Of a stretch of DNA of 64,000 bases, positions 51,980-60,400 are shown one piece after another. Under the pieces are notes generated by a model that worked only from the letters and a program-made list of their open reading frames with translations, was not told the origin of the DNA and did not search any database. This DNA is from Pseudobutyrivibrio ruminis (lineage in GTDB: Bacteria; Bacillota; Clostridia; Lachnospirales; Lachnospiraceae). Positions within the stretch are counted from its first letter, which is position 1. Each line of letters starts with the position of its first letter. The position numbers were made by a program, and so were the translations under genes. Where the stretch lies: NCBI RefSeq assembly GCF_015057245.1, contig NZ_SVET01000010.1:1-64000 (forward strand), written 5' to 3'.

Positions 51980-52780
51980 TTGAATTTACAGGAAATGGTC
52001 GATTTATACATAGAGGAAGGATTGACAAGGGTATTAGCAGAAGCTAGAGTATGCCAAGATATTGTGCTAAAAGCTATTGCTGATGGACCGTTAAATAGAA
52101 ACGTAACAATAAAAGGTGGTGTGGTTATGAGAAGCATCACCAATAATAATCGAAGAGCTACAAGAGATATAGATTTGGACTTTATACATTATTCGCTAGC
52201 AGATGAATCTATAGAGGCATTTATAAGACGCCTTAATTGCATAGAAGAAATAAGCATAGAAATATCAGGAGATATAAAAGAACTCAAGCATCAGGATTAT
52301 CATGGAAAAAGCATCGAAGTAACAATTAAAGATGAGTTCGATAATCATGTGGAGAGTAAAATTGATATTGGGGTTCACAAAGATTTGTCAATCGAACAAG
52401 AAGAATATTGCTTTGATGTATGTCTAGACGAGAATGGTGCAAGTCTATTAAAAAATACAGTGGAACAGGCTTTTACCGAAAAGCTTAGATCACTTTTAAT
52501 ATTTGCAAACAATAGCAGGCGCTATAAAGATATCTTTGATATGTATTACCTTAAAGATGTTGTTAATGTTGAGAAAACGAATAGACTTGTAAAACACTAT
52601 ATTTACGATGATGATGGAATGAAAGAAAATGATATTGATGACATACTCAAGCGAGTTTCATACGCTTTTAAGGATTCTCAATATTTAAGAAGAGTTTCAA
52701 CCTCAAGGCAGCGTTGGATAGATGATGATATTAAAGTTATTGCTGATGGAATAATTGGATTTCTCGAGCAGCTTAGTTAG
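51980..52780 (+). CDS. AbiEii/AbiGii nucleotidyltransferase toxin
   Basis: A 266-aa protein (from TTG 51980) of the AbiEii family. Motifs: KGGVVMRSI near residue 44 and RATRDIDLDF near residue 58, matching the GG...D-x-D nucleotidyltransferase active site, then EKLRSLL and RRYKDIFDMYYL. Members transfer nucleotides to tRNA acceptor ends and halt growth. GAGGAGG (51964-51970) lies 9 bp before the TTG. An ATG at 51962 would overlap this site. The gene overlaps nothing but lies 1 bp after the antitoxin stop. Confidence 0.9.
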   Translation: MNLQEMVDLYIEEGLTRVLAEARVCQDIVLKAIADGPLNRNVTIKGGVVMRSITNNNRRATRDIDLDFIHYSLADESIEAFIRRLNCIEEISIEISGDIKELKHQDYHGKSIEVTIKDEFDNHVESKIDIGVHKDLSIEQEEYCFDVCLDENGASLLKNTVEQAFTEKLRSLLIFANNSRRYKDIFDMYYLKDVVNVEKTNRLVKHYIYDDDGMKENDIDDILKRVSYAFKDSQYLRRVSTSRQRWIDDDIKVIADGIIGFLEQLS

Positions 52781-52923
52781 AAAAGAAGTCAATGAAAACG
52801 TTAGAACATTACCACTTATTTAGGCATGGAAGAAATTCATTTTCCATAAGGGATTGAATGTTTGGGGATAAATGATTGAATTTTGAATATGGATGGAACT
52901 ACTGTAAAGTTAAACTAGTGGTA

Positions 52924-52964
52924 AAAAAGGAGGACTGCAAGTTGAAAATGCAGCCCCCTTTTTT
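52924..52964 (+). terminator. Terminator of the AbiE operon
   Basis: AAAAAAGGAGGACTGCA-like arm (from 52924) pairs with TGCAGCCCCCTTTTTT (to 52964). Between 52781 and here nothing else is seen. Confidence 0.78.
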
Positions 52965-52991
52965 AATGGCAAGGTTGCCCCTAAGTTGCCC
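52965..52991 (+). pseudogene. Remnant of an integrase gene end
   Basis: These 27 bp match 60267-60293, the coding end of the active integrase (NGKVAPKLP), with one mismatch. They include the GTTGCCC pair at 52974 and 52985. The rest of a second integrase is absent, so this is either a leftover of an earlier element or a duplicated integrase site. Confidence 0.6.
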
Positions 52992-53089
52992 GTTTATTTT
53001 TATGCTGTTAAAATGATAAAAATAAAGCAGAATAATCAACGTAAATAATAAATATTATTTAGAAAAAACTATTGATAATCTTCGCTGAT

Positions 53090-53240
53090 GATGGTATTTT
53101 TTTATTAGACTGCAGGAAGGCATGGGTAATGCCCGAATCCAAATATTCCATCGGCGGGATTAAGAATGGTATATCCATTCTTTTTTTATCTTATGGAGGA
53201 TTTTATGCTTAATACAGAGCTTCCAACAGACCTTACTTGC
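53090..53240 (+). other. Structured segment and truncated start of a gene
   Basis: GGCATGGGTAATGCCC (near 53118) and GAATGG-TATA-TCCATTC followed by seven T (about 53164-53187) form hairpins. Then GGAGG and an ATG at 53204 open a 12-codon frame that ends in TGA as it meets the convergent cassette. This looks like a cut gene start, so a past recombination point may lie near 53240. Confidence 0.4.
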
Positions 53241-53904
53241 TGACATTTACTGTATTCTCATTAATCACTTCCTTAGATTCGCTTTCCTTCGCCTTAAAAT
53301 AATTATCAAAGAGCGAATCCGCAGCATCCATGGTTTGTTGGCAAATAGAAGGTAGTTTTCTTCCCCAAGACTTACCTGCTAAACCAAATCCTTTATGCAT
53401 TGCCTTTTGCATTTCATGCATTTTTTCTACATCATCACCAGCTAATGCGCTAGCAAAATCAAAAAGTCTCTGAGAAGTTTGTTTTACGCCCCAATAACCA
53501 TCTTCTCCAATATCAGCCTGAGCTTTGGCCTTTGTGGCAGCATCAACTTTGAAATTGCCGCCAGCTAACATTCGCCAAAAGCTGTCATCATTTGCTTTTC
53601 CAAATGTTCCAACTTGTCCTGAAATAGTCTTATTAACTAATTCAAGCATCTGCTGCTTCTGCTTTTCCATATTGTCCTTTAATTGCTGCACCAGGGCAGC
53701 GCGGTCCTCTTTGCTCATCTTATTGATTTTGTATGAACCCGTTTCAGTTTTATCACCCTTTTCGTATGTAACCCCTTCATCATTCGATTTTTTATTTATA
53801 CTGTTTATTCTTACAGGTGTTTCTGTTTTCTCAATATTACTAGGTTCATTTGAATTTAAAACTGTAGGTGTTACATTTGAAATTCCATTTATATCCATAC
53901 CCAT
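53233..53904 (-). CDS. Conserved protein of flagellum-associated cassette
   Basis: A 223-aa protein without signal peptide. The first 70 residues are Asn/Thr/Lys-rich and look disordered. Then comes a helical charged part (KEDRAALVQQLKDNMEKQ) and a compact C-terminal domain with FGKANDDSFWRML, EDGYWGVKQTSQRLFDFA and a KSWGRKLPSI block. The conserved, Trp/Gly-containing blocks resemble a family I recall from motile Lachnospiraceae, without an assigned function. I chose ATG 53904 because GGAGG lies 6 bp upstream. It is last of three genes, 21 bp after the FliD-like gene. Confidence 0.68.
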   Translation of the reverse strand: MGMDINGISNVTPTVLNSNEPSNIEKTETPVRINSINKKSNDEGVTYEKGDKTETGSYKINKMSKEDRAALVQQLKDNMEKQKQQMLELVNKTISGQVGTFGKANDDSFWRMLAGGNFKVDAATKAKAQADIGEDGYWGVKQTSQRLFDFASALAGDDVEKMHEMQKAMHKGFGLAGKSWGRKLPSICQQTMDAADSLFDNYFKAKESESKEVINENTVNVSK

Positions 53905-53925
53905 AATAAATACCTCCATACAAAA

Positions 53926-54702
53926 CTATTCTTTGAAGTCATACTTACTTTTTACTAAGTCATTTAGAGAATTAGAATAGCGTCCTTGTTTGTTATAAGA
54001 GCTTCCTACACCAGCAGCATTCGCAATGGAATTTCCCTTATTCATTAACTGCGAAGCATATGAATTATGGCCAGTGAATAGCGATTTAAGAGCTCCTATA
54101 TCAGCCTTTTTTAACTGGTCCACATCTAACGAAAGCTTATTTCCTTTTCCAATATAAATTCCTACTTTGTTAAGAGTTTTCTGGTGTGCAGAAGTTGTTT
54201 TTGTCATCCACGCACCATTTCGTAAAACGCTTTTAGTGTTGGAATTACCTGCAGCTTCAACAGTATTGTTATAGTTTTCAATAAATGCATTTAAAGCCTT
54301 CTCAATATCCGACCAGTTATAATCTGATTTAGCTTTTTCTTCTCCTGTTAATTCATCTTTTTCTGTAATTGTTTTTTGTTCCCATAAGGATGCACTCATG
54401 AGCCTTTCAGAAGATTTAGATAAAGCACTTGCTGCTTCAGCCATTGCTGTTAACTTAGCCGAAGAGTCTTTTCCAGCGTTGGCTTTCTGGGCTTTGTCCT
54501 GTGCATAATAAGCCTTCATTAGCTTTCCGTAAGTTCCGCTTTTGATGAGTGAATAGTCGGATAGACTAAATGATCCACTGGAAACTTTAGGCGCCGATGC
54601 ACTTAACCCCTCTAAGAAATCATTTGAATAGTTTTGATTGTTCACGTTGTAGTTCTCATCGAAATACTTGTGATTTGATACATAGTCGCTAATCCTTGCC
54701 AT
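53926..54702 (-). CDS. Short FliD-C-terminus-like protein
   Basis: A 258-aa protein. The C-terminal half (IEKALNAFIENYNNTVEAAG..., LNKVGIYIGKGNKLSLDVDQLKKADIGALKSLF, SYASQLMNKGNSIANA) follows the pattern of the FliD filament-cap C-terminal domain. FliD proteins are usually over 450 aa, so this is a short relative lacking the hook-proximal domains. It may be exported by the flagellar system or sit on a filament. It has no Sec signal. AAGGAGG precedes the start. Middle gene of the cassette. Confidence 0.68.
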   Translation of the reverse strand: MARISDYVSNHKYFDENYNVNNQNYSNDFLEGLSASAPKVSSGSFSLSDYSLIKSGTYGKLMKAYYAQDKAQKANAGKDSSAKLTAMAEAASALSKSSERLMSASLWEQKTITEKDELTGEEKAKSDYNWSDIEKALNAFIENYNNTVEAAGNSNTKSVLRNGAWMTKTTSAHQKTLNKVGIYIGKGNKLSLDVDQLKKADIGALKSLFTGHNSYASQLMNKGNSIANAAGVGSSYNKQGRYSNSLNDLVKSKYDFKE

Positions 54703-54736
54703 AATAATCGACCTCCTTGTCTATAACCCAATCCTT

Positions 54737-55435
54737 TTAAATACGATAATCAAATGGTATATAATTCACAGGAATCCTCTTTTCCTGTTCAAGTTTTTCT
54801 AACTCTTCTTCAGTCAGCATCATCTGATTCAACTCATCCTCGGATAGTATCTCTTCTGATGATTGCTGTAAGTCTTCAACCATTTCCTCAGTAACTTCTT
54901 CAACTGCATCTGTAAGATTATCCATTAATTCGTCAAGCATTCCGTCATTCTCAACGCCAGTTGCTTCTTCAATCATATCTTCACGACGCTCTTCAGGCGT
55001 CTTAGGTTCATTCTTTTCAGCAGCTTCAGCAATCTTTTCTGCGAGTTCCTGAGCCTCATCAAATACATGGAACATTTGAGCATTGTTGTATTCCATTTTT
55101 GCTGCTTTAGATGATTTTGCTGTTTGTTTGCCTCCAAGCATATCCTCCATAGACGAACCTTTGCTCTGTCTGTTTTCTTTCTTCTGTTCAATTTGATGTT
55201 GGCGTAATTGATTTTGCAAATCAGTTATTTGCTTTTGAATTTCTTGACGTTTTTTCATTTTTTCATCTATGGACATTTCTTTATCATCGCCAAGAGATTG
55301 AAGCTGTTCATTGGCATTATTTATCTGCTCTTGAAGGCTTTTACTATATGAATCCATCTGTTGATTCTGGTTTATCTGAAATGTTGTTCTGGATTTATGT
55401 AATTCACTTATACTATTCATATAAACTGACCCCAT
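54737..55435 (-). CDS. FlxA-like coiled-coil protein
   Basis: A 232-aa acidic protein. An N-terminal Asn/Gln-rich stretch precedes QEIQKQITDLQNQLRQHQIEQ, the coiled-coil type seen in FlxA-like proteins, many of which are under the flagellar sigma factor. The C-terminal half is very acidic and helical (about residues 125-220) and ends in RIPVNYIPFDYRI. It opens the cassette with a strong AAGGAGG and a sigma-28-like promoter about 75 bp upstream. Export or regulation roles are both possible. Confidence 0.68.
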   Translation of the reverse strand: MGSVYMNSISELHKSRTTFQINQNQQMDSYSKSLQEQINNANEQLQSLGDDKEMSIDEKMKKRQEIQKQITDLQNQLRQHQIEQKKENRQSKGSSMEDMLGGKQTAKSSKAAKMEYNNAQMFHVFDEAQELAEKIAEAAEKNEPKTPEERREDMIEEATGVENDGMLDELMDNLTDAVEEVTEEMVEDLQQSSEEILSEDELNQMMLTEEELEKLEQEKRIPVNYIPFDYRI

Positions 55436-55507
55436 ACGTTAACCCTCCTTGGTATAAATTCGAAATCCTTTTCTTATAAAAAAGATAGTAGTAGCTTTCT
55501 ATAATCG

Positions 55508-55533
55508 CTATCGACTATGAATTTTTCAATCTA
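55508..55533 (-). promoter_or_regulatory. Sigma-28-like promoter of the cassette
   Basis: Read on the minus strand: TAGA (55533-55530), 14 bp, GTCGATAG (55515-55508). The consensus for SigD/FliA in Gram-positives is TAAA-N15-GCCGATAT. Six of eight bases agree with the -10 core. This fits flagellar-type control, but the spacer is one base short. Confidence 0.45.
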
Positions 55534-55578
55534 AACCCATTTGATGTGGACTGCATCTAATATGATGTGAATAGCACT

Positions 55579-55608
55579 AAAAAAGCCTGCTACATTTCTG
55601 CAGCAGGC
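55579..55608 (-). terminator. Terminator of the two-component operon
   Basis: On the minus strand GCCTGCT (55608-55602) pairs with AGCAGGC (55591-55585), followed by six T. It isolates the cassette from the regulators upstream. Confidence 0.85.
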
Positions 55609-55622
55609 GCCATTCTGTATTC

Positions 55623-57011
55623 TTATCCAACAAACATTATGTTGAGCACAAACCATAACTCATTATTTTCACTGAATTGCTTAATTTCAATATCACCATT
55701 GTATTTTCTAGCGATTTCCCTTATGTTACGTACACCAAATCCATGACCATCATCATTCTTTATTGAAATAGGAACACCTTCTTCATCAATCTGAGCCTTT
55801 TTATCAGACTTATTCTTAATGCTAATAATGTAAACATTTTCTCGTTCAACTGATGTTATTTCAACATATGGCTCATTAACTCTAAGCGAGGCTTCGTAGG
55901 CGTTTTGTATGGCATTTGTAAGAACCACACACATTTCAAATGGATTAACAGCTACATTACTTGGATATTTTAAGGATGTCTTTAGTGTTATGCCATTATC
56001 AGCAAACCTATCTACAAACTCTGATATTGCAATATCAGTTACGGCATTTCCGGTTTTAGCTGATGGAACTATATTCTTATATGTCTCTTCCCAATTACCA
56101 AGGTAATCCCTTAGTTCCTGATACTTTTCTGTCTCCAAAAGACCTTTCATTACAGCCATATGATTGCCTGTATCATGACGTAAGGCTCTCATCTGTTGAT
56201 ATACAGTCTCAATTTGACCTACATACTTTTTGCTATCTTCGATCTGTTTAGCCAACACACGATTAGCATATTCTATTTCTTTGTTAGCCTTTATGCTCTG
56301 ATAAAAGTAAAGTGTAACACAAAGCGTTAAATAAGCCATTATGCAAAACAGTATGCGATACATATTGCCTGGAATATTAGCCTTGATGCTTCCGTTTTCA
56401 ATGCCATCAAACCATAGCATATAGTACGAATAAATAATTCGTGTAGCAAGGAAGATGCTTATACATGGAATTAATAACATAATCAGTTCCTTCCAAGATA
56501 GGTCTTCTTGCTTATTTTTATATGTTTTTAGAAGCAGCTTGATAGAGAAGAAGAGTAGCAATAAAGCTAATCCATACTCGACAATCGTTGATACAACATA
56601 TTCAGCTACAATTGCAGGGATGCTTTCTCTAAATAATTTAAAGTTAGAAACAAAATCCCTTTCATAAAAACCAAGCTCAGTGAATATTTCCAAGCTTAAC
56701 CATCTAATGATAAAAAAGCTTACACATAGAAATATTTTCTGCATAAGATTTCTTTTTTCATCTAAATAGAAAAGAATCACTCCAACAAAAAACAATGAAA
56801 AAATCGAGATTGTCAGTCTTATTCCATTTTGGACATCAACATGCCTTAGTATACAGTCTGTAATCCATTCGAAAACTACTGCATAATAAACTGACTTCAT
56901 ATTTTTTACAAACGGCCTGAGCCAATATATAAATAACACAGAAGTAATTATGCAATATATCTCGATTACAGTATTCATAAAATAATTAAAGAATGCATCA
57001 GACACCATCAT
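55623..57011 (-). CDS. AgrC-like GHKL histidine kinase
   Basis: A 462-aa sensor kinase. The first 230 residues form six or seven membrane helices without a large outside loop, as in AgrC-type peptide sensors. The H-box is MRALRHDTGNHMAV with the phosphorylated His. The GHKL ATPase part has NAIQNAYEAS (N box) and GHGFGVRNIREIARKY (G box). I use ATG 57011, since GAGG lies 6 bp upstream. GTG at 57014 and ATG at 57008 are alternatives. It overlaps the regulator stop (TGATG), so translation is coupled. No AgrB/AgrD genes for a peptide signal are seen. Confidence 0.88.
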   Translation of the reverse strand: MMVSDAFFNYFMNTVIEIYCIITSVLFIYWLRPFVKNMKSVYYAVVFEWITDCILRHVDVQNGIRLTISIFSLFFVGVILFYLDEKRNLMQKIFLCVSFFIIRWLSLEIFTELGFYERDFVSNFKLFRESIPAIVAEYVVSTIVEYGLALLLLFFSIKLLLKTYKNKQEDLSWKELIMLLIPCISIFLATRIIYSYYMLWFDGIENGSIKANIPGNMYRILFCIMAYLTLCVTLYFYQSIKANKEIEYANRVLAKQIEDSKKYVGQIETVYQQMRALRHDTGNHMAVMKGLLETEKYQELRDYLGNWEETYKNIVPSAKTGNAVTDIAISEFVDRFADNGITLKTSLKYPSNVAVNPFEMCVVLTNAIQNAYEASLRVNEPYVEITSVERENVYIISIKNKSDKKAQIDEEGVPISIKNDDGHGFGVRNIREIARKYNGDIEIKQFSENNELWFVLNIMFVG

Positions 57012-57727
57012 CACAATCCTCTTGTATTAAATGATAAATAAGCTTTTACCAAATCTTGATACTTGCCTCGGGCAACAGGTATTTCTTCGCCAGCCACTTT
57101 TACGATTTTGGAATTATAAGATTGAATTGCTGAAAGATTAATTAGATATGCCCTATGAACCCTAAAAAAATCATTTCCAACAGTATTCTCTAAATCTGTC
57201 ATTCGTCCATAGTATTCAATCTCATCATTATCCCTCATGTGAAGCACAATTCTACGGTTAAATACCTCAGCAAATGCAATTTCTGAAATAGAAACACTTC
57301 GGCTTAATCCATTGGCTTTGATTATAAATGACTTATTATCAGGCACTACTGGAGTTACTCTAGTTTGTCTATGTATTATTTCTTCAACGGCTGCATGTAA
57401 TACCTCGTTTAGCTTTTCTTTATCTATAGGTTTTACTAGATAATTAAAAGCTCTCACATCGAAGGCATTAAAAACATATTCCTCCAAAGCAGTAACAAAG
57501 ATAATCACTGCATCACTTCCATTAGCGCGGACTTGCTTAGCGAGCTCCATGCCATCAATTCCAGGCATCTGTATATCTAGAAACAAAATGTCAGGATTAT
57601 ATGCTGCTTCCAATAAGTTCTCAGCAGATTCATAGCATTTAACAATGGCATCTGTAATCTCATCAGAAATGCTTTTAGCTATGAAATCTCTTATATATTT
57701 TTCATCATCACATATTGCAATTTTCAT
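57011..57727 (-). CDS. LytTR response regulator (AgrA-like)
   Basis: A 238-aa regulator. Receiver domain: acidic pair in ICDDE, phospho-Asp in DILFLDIQMPGIDG, Lys in YLVKPIDKEK. A LytTR DNA-binding domain fills residues of about 135-235 (FAEVFNRRIVLHM, RVHRAYLINLSAIQ). GGTGGGGGTGG precedes ATG 57727. The upstream reading to 57826 passes through promoter-like sequence and is not favoured. Possible targets are genes of the element, including the cassette next door. Confidence 0.9.
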   Translation of the reverse strand: MKIAICDDEKYIRDFIAKSISDEITDAIVKCYESAENLLEAAYNPDILFLDIQMPGIDGMELAKQVRANGSDAVIIFVTALEEYVFNAFDVRAFNYLVKPIDKEKLNEVLHAAVEEIIHRQTRVTPVVPDNKSFIIKANGLSRSVSISEIAFAEVFNRRIVLHMRDNDEIEYYGRMTDLENTVGNDFFRVHRAYLINLSAIQSYNSKIVKVAGEEIPVARGKYQDLVKAYLSFNTRGL

Positions 57728-58189
57728 TTCCACCCCCACCGTATATACGAATATTATAACTGATTTTACGATATATATACCTTGCCTATTGTGTGAAACG
57801 CAGTTTTTTTGTTGTGAACAGTTCAAATTTCCAATAATAGTAATTAACGTAACGATAATCCCAATTATTGGAAAATATTTTTTTCTAAAGCTGCATCGTT
57901 TTTTTCCATAATTCCCATTAACGCTCCATTAACTATGATTAATGGAAACTTTCGAAATTGTATTTAAATAAAAACATAAACAAGTAGACCATTTCTCGAA
58001 TTTTGGTCCCTTTTATAGACGTAGAGGTTGGAAAAAAGGTTCCGTTTGTTTTTTGCAAGCATAGAAAAATGTCCCATTTTTCATGGAAATAAATTTCCAT
58101 AAGAATATTGGGCATGCCCAAACCCTTGAGATTAAAGAATCTCAAAGGCTGCGCACAAAAAAATAATATATTTAAGAAAGAGGTAAAAA
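57728..58189. other. Divergent intergenic region rich in TTCCA/TGGAA inverted repeats
   Basis: Between the LytTR gene and the RHH protein lie several inverted motifs: TTTCCAATAAT (about 57826) with ATTATTGGAAA (about 57863), CCATTAA copies (57917, 57931) with TTAATGG (57949), and TTTTCATGGAAA...TTTCCATAAG (about 58077-58101). Next come GGGCATGCCC (58111) and TTGAGATT-AAAG-AATCTCAA (58126-58145). No ORF is supported. These suit binding by the adjacent ribbon-helix-helix protein or an oriT/excision site. Confidence 0.5.
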
Positions 58190-58780
58190 ATGAAAAATTA
58201 CAATTTATGTGTATCACTAAATCCAGAAGAAAAAGCGATAGTTTGTGCTTTAGCGGCTCAACACAATATGAAGCCCACTGCATATGTAAAAAGCTTAATA
58301 TGCTCCCAAAAGCCTAAACAGAGTAAGCCTGTGATATTTATACCAAGCGCTGAGGTGAATTATGCGATAGGTTCAAAGAGTCAATGCGTTAAAGCTTACT
58401 TTACCGATAATGAGATGATGGCACTTAGACACATGGCTATGAATGAGCCTTTATCTAGATTTGTTTCTCGTAGGGCACTTCAAGGAGAAAATGTTCTTTC
58501 TATAAAAATCGAAGATGATGATTATGACTTTGTATATTCAGTTGTTGAACCTATTTATACATCAATCTATATGTATTTACACAATCTAAAAAGTATTAAC
58601 GCATTAGAGAAAGATGTTATTGAGAATTTTATTTCAGAACTAGAAAAATCAAATAGATTTCTTATAAAACTAACAGAGTATTTAAATAATAATAGAAGAA
58701 GCATTAGAAAAACAAGGCTTAACGAATTGCGTAAGCTCAGCAACTATCTTCTAAAAGACTATGACCTATTTTCAGTATAA
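58190..58780 (+). CDS. Ribbon-helix-helix / MobC-like protein
   Basis: A 196-aa protein. Residues 1-40 (YNLCVSLNPEEKAIVCALA, MKPTAYVKSL) and again about 65-100 (CVKAYFTDNEMMALRHMA, LSRFVSRRAL) each read like the strand-helix-helix unit of MobC or CopG proteins, so it may carry two such domains. The rest is helical and basic. MobC proteins help a relaxase open oriT, but no relaxase is present. A role as repressor or excision factor is equally possible. GAAAGAGG lies upstream. Confidence 0.6.
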   Translation: MKNYNLCVSLNPEEKAIVCALAAQHNMKPTAYVKSLICSQKPKQSKPVIFIPSAEVNYAIGSKSQCVKAYFTDNEMMALRHMAMNEPLSRFVSRRALQGENVLSIKIEDDDYDFVYSVVEPIYTSIYMYLHNLKSINALEKDVIENFISELEKSNRFLIKLTEYLNNNRRSIRKTRLNELRKLSNYLLKDYDLFSV

Positions 58781-58813
58781 ATACTTATTCTTTGCTGCTT
58801 GAAATTATATCCT

Positions 58814-58876
58814 GAGAATCTTCGCCATCAAGGACTTCGCAAGTGACATGTGTCATCCTTGACGGCTCAGCTTCTC
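58814..58876. other. Long imperfect hairpin between RHH gene and integrase
   Basis: GAGAA/TTCTC outer arms, GCCATCAAGGA (58824-58834) with TCCTTGACGGC (58856-58866, one mismatch), and an inner TGACA-TG-TGTCA. No T-run follows, so it is not a simple terminator. It could be a regulatory RNA part of the integrase leader or a DNA-processing site. Confidence 0.5.
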
Positions 58877-58946
58877 TGGATAACCAATAAACAAGCAAAG
58901 AAAAGGAAAAATGTATTTAAATAAGATTTAGAGAAAGGAATTATAA

Positions 58947-60338
58947 GTGAAAACAACTAAGGAAATATTATTATTTGCAAACGAAATAACCAAATTATTA
59001 GACATTCAAATTGGCCGCAAAAAGACTTTGGAGGACGAATACAAGTGTGATATTATTAGTCTTGCCGACATGCTAAAAGAATTAGACATGATCAATAAAA
59101 AGGAGCTTAAATTAAAGCGTACGCTTGTTTCACAGGTCCATGTGAAGAAAAATGGACTGCCTAAAAGCATTAGATATGACGCAGTCAGAGACTTATGGAT
59201 AACAAAGATTTCTGGCGACATCAGAATTCATGCTCGAACCGAAGAGGCATTATTAGATAAGATATTAGAATACTATGATTGCCATTTAATGTCATATACT
59301 ATCGACCATATATTCACTTTGGCTCTTAAGCACAAAGAGGATATCGATATATGCAGTCCACTTACAATTCAACGCTATAAGGATTCGTATAATCGTTTTA
59401 TCTCTGAAGAATTTAGGGAAAAAGATATCAGAAAGGTTGATAACGATTCATTACAGTCATACAGTAAATTAATGACTGCACGACTTCATCCTAAGAAAAA
59501 AGCATTTTTAAGCTATAAAGGGGTGTTGAATCTAATCTTCGACTATGCAGAAGAGAACAATTACATTCAAAACAATCCTGTTAAATCTATCAATAACAAG
59601 AAGTTCTTGATGCAGTGTGATAATTCAAAGCCACAGAGCAGTGAGAAAATTCTTTCGCTGCATGATATTGAAGCTATTTATTCTGAAATCAATAGACGAA
59701 ATAATCTTCCACGCTATCAGGGCTATTTTTATTATGGTTATATGGTTCGTATGGCTATTGCGACAGGTATGCGTGCGGGTGAGCTATGTGCTTTGAAATG
59801 GACTGATATTGACGATTATTATATTCATATCCATGCACAGCAGTTAACAGGTCGAGGTAAGGGAAATACAGCAAATTTCTATGTAGATTGGACAAAGGAT
59901 GAAAAGGGTATTTCACGTGGTGGAAGACAATTTCCAATCACAGATGATATTGCAGCTATTTTAGATGATTTGAAAAAAAATCAGCTTGAGAAAAATATTA
60001 TTTCTGATTACGTGTTTTGCAAACTCAATGGCGATTGGATAAAAATTGGTTCATATCACGCTTGGCTTCGTGAGTTCATGAAAAGTATAAACTTACCAGT
60101 CACGAATAATCACGCATTCAGAATGAGTCTTAATTCTAATGTTTTTATTCCAAACGGCATTCCTGTAACAGATAGAGCAAGATTGCTCGGCCACAGTGTT
60201 GAAACCAATATAAAGCATTATTCATACGCAAGAATTGGGGTTGATCAAGAAATAATAGATAGGCTAAATGGTAAGGTTGCCCCTAAGTTGCCCCAAAATA
60301 TAATTGACTTCGAATCAACCAAAAAGAAAAAAGCTTGA
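58947..60338 (+). CDS. int: Tyrosine site-specific integrase
   Basis: A 463-aa phage-type integrase. An N-terminal arm-binding domain, a SAM-like core-binding domain (about residues 120-215) and the catalytic domain are present. Catalytic residues: Arg in ATGMRAGELCALKW, HAFR (His-x-x-Arg), LGHS and the nucleophile Tyr in NIKHYSYARI. It should recombine the 24-bp att sites in tRNA-Leu. GTG/ATG choice: start at 58947 (GTG) with GAAAGGA upstream. Its 3' end contains the paired GTTGCCC repeat. Lysine-rich C-terminus. Confidence 0.92.
   Translation: MKTTKEILLFANEITKLLDIQIGRKKTLEDEYKCDIISLADMLKELDMINKKELKLKRTLVSQVHVKKNGLPKSIRYDAVRDLWITKISGDIRIHARTEEALLDKILEYYDCHLMSYTIDHIFTLALKHKEDIDICSPLTIQRYKDSYNRFISEEFREKDIRKVDNDSLQSYSKLMTARLHPKKKAFLSYKGVLNLIFDYAEENNYIQNNPVKSINNKKFLMQCDNSKPQSSEKILSLHDIEAIYSEINRRNNLPRYQGYFYYGYMVRMAIATGMRAGELCALKWTDIDDYYIHIHAQQLTGRGKGNTANFYVDWTKDEKGISRGGRQFPITDDIAAILDDLKKNQLEKNIISDYVFCKLNGDWIKIGSYHAWLREFMKSINLPVTNNHAFRMSLNSNVFIPNGIPVTDRARLLGHSVETNIKHYSYARIGVDQEIIDRLNGKVAPKLPQNIIDFESTKKKKA
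60276..60293. repeat. GTTGCCC direct repeat pair near attR
   Basis: GTTGCCC at 60276 and 60287 (11-bp step), inside the integrase coding end and about 85-100 bp from the right att. It mirrors the pair near the left end. Confidence 0.6.
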
Positions 60339-60376
60339 GAAATCAACTTTCTCAAGCTCTAATCATTAAAAATTAT

Positions 60377-60400
60377 TATGCCGGCTGCGGGACTTGAACC
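60377..60400. repeat. attR within tRNA-Leu
   Basis: The right copy of the 24-bp direct repeat. It forms the 3' part of the intact tRNA-Leu gene, so integration leaves the tRNA functional. Confidence 0.92.

Larger units (their letters stand above)
51155..60400. mobile_element. Integrative element in tRNA-Leu(CAA), about 9.2 kb
   Basis: A 24-bp direct repeat, equal to the 3' end of the tRNA-Leu gene, bounds this region (51155-51178 and 60377-60400). A tyrosine integrase gene ends 38 bp before the right copy, the usual plan of tRNA-integrating elements. Cargo: an AbiE-type pair, a flagellum-related cassette, an Agr-like two-component system and an RHH/MobC-like protein. No relaxase, replicase or coupling protein is present, so it would need help to move between cells. 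Integrase-end remnants inside suggest stacked insertions. Confidence 0.88.
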
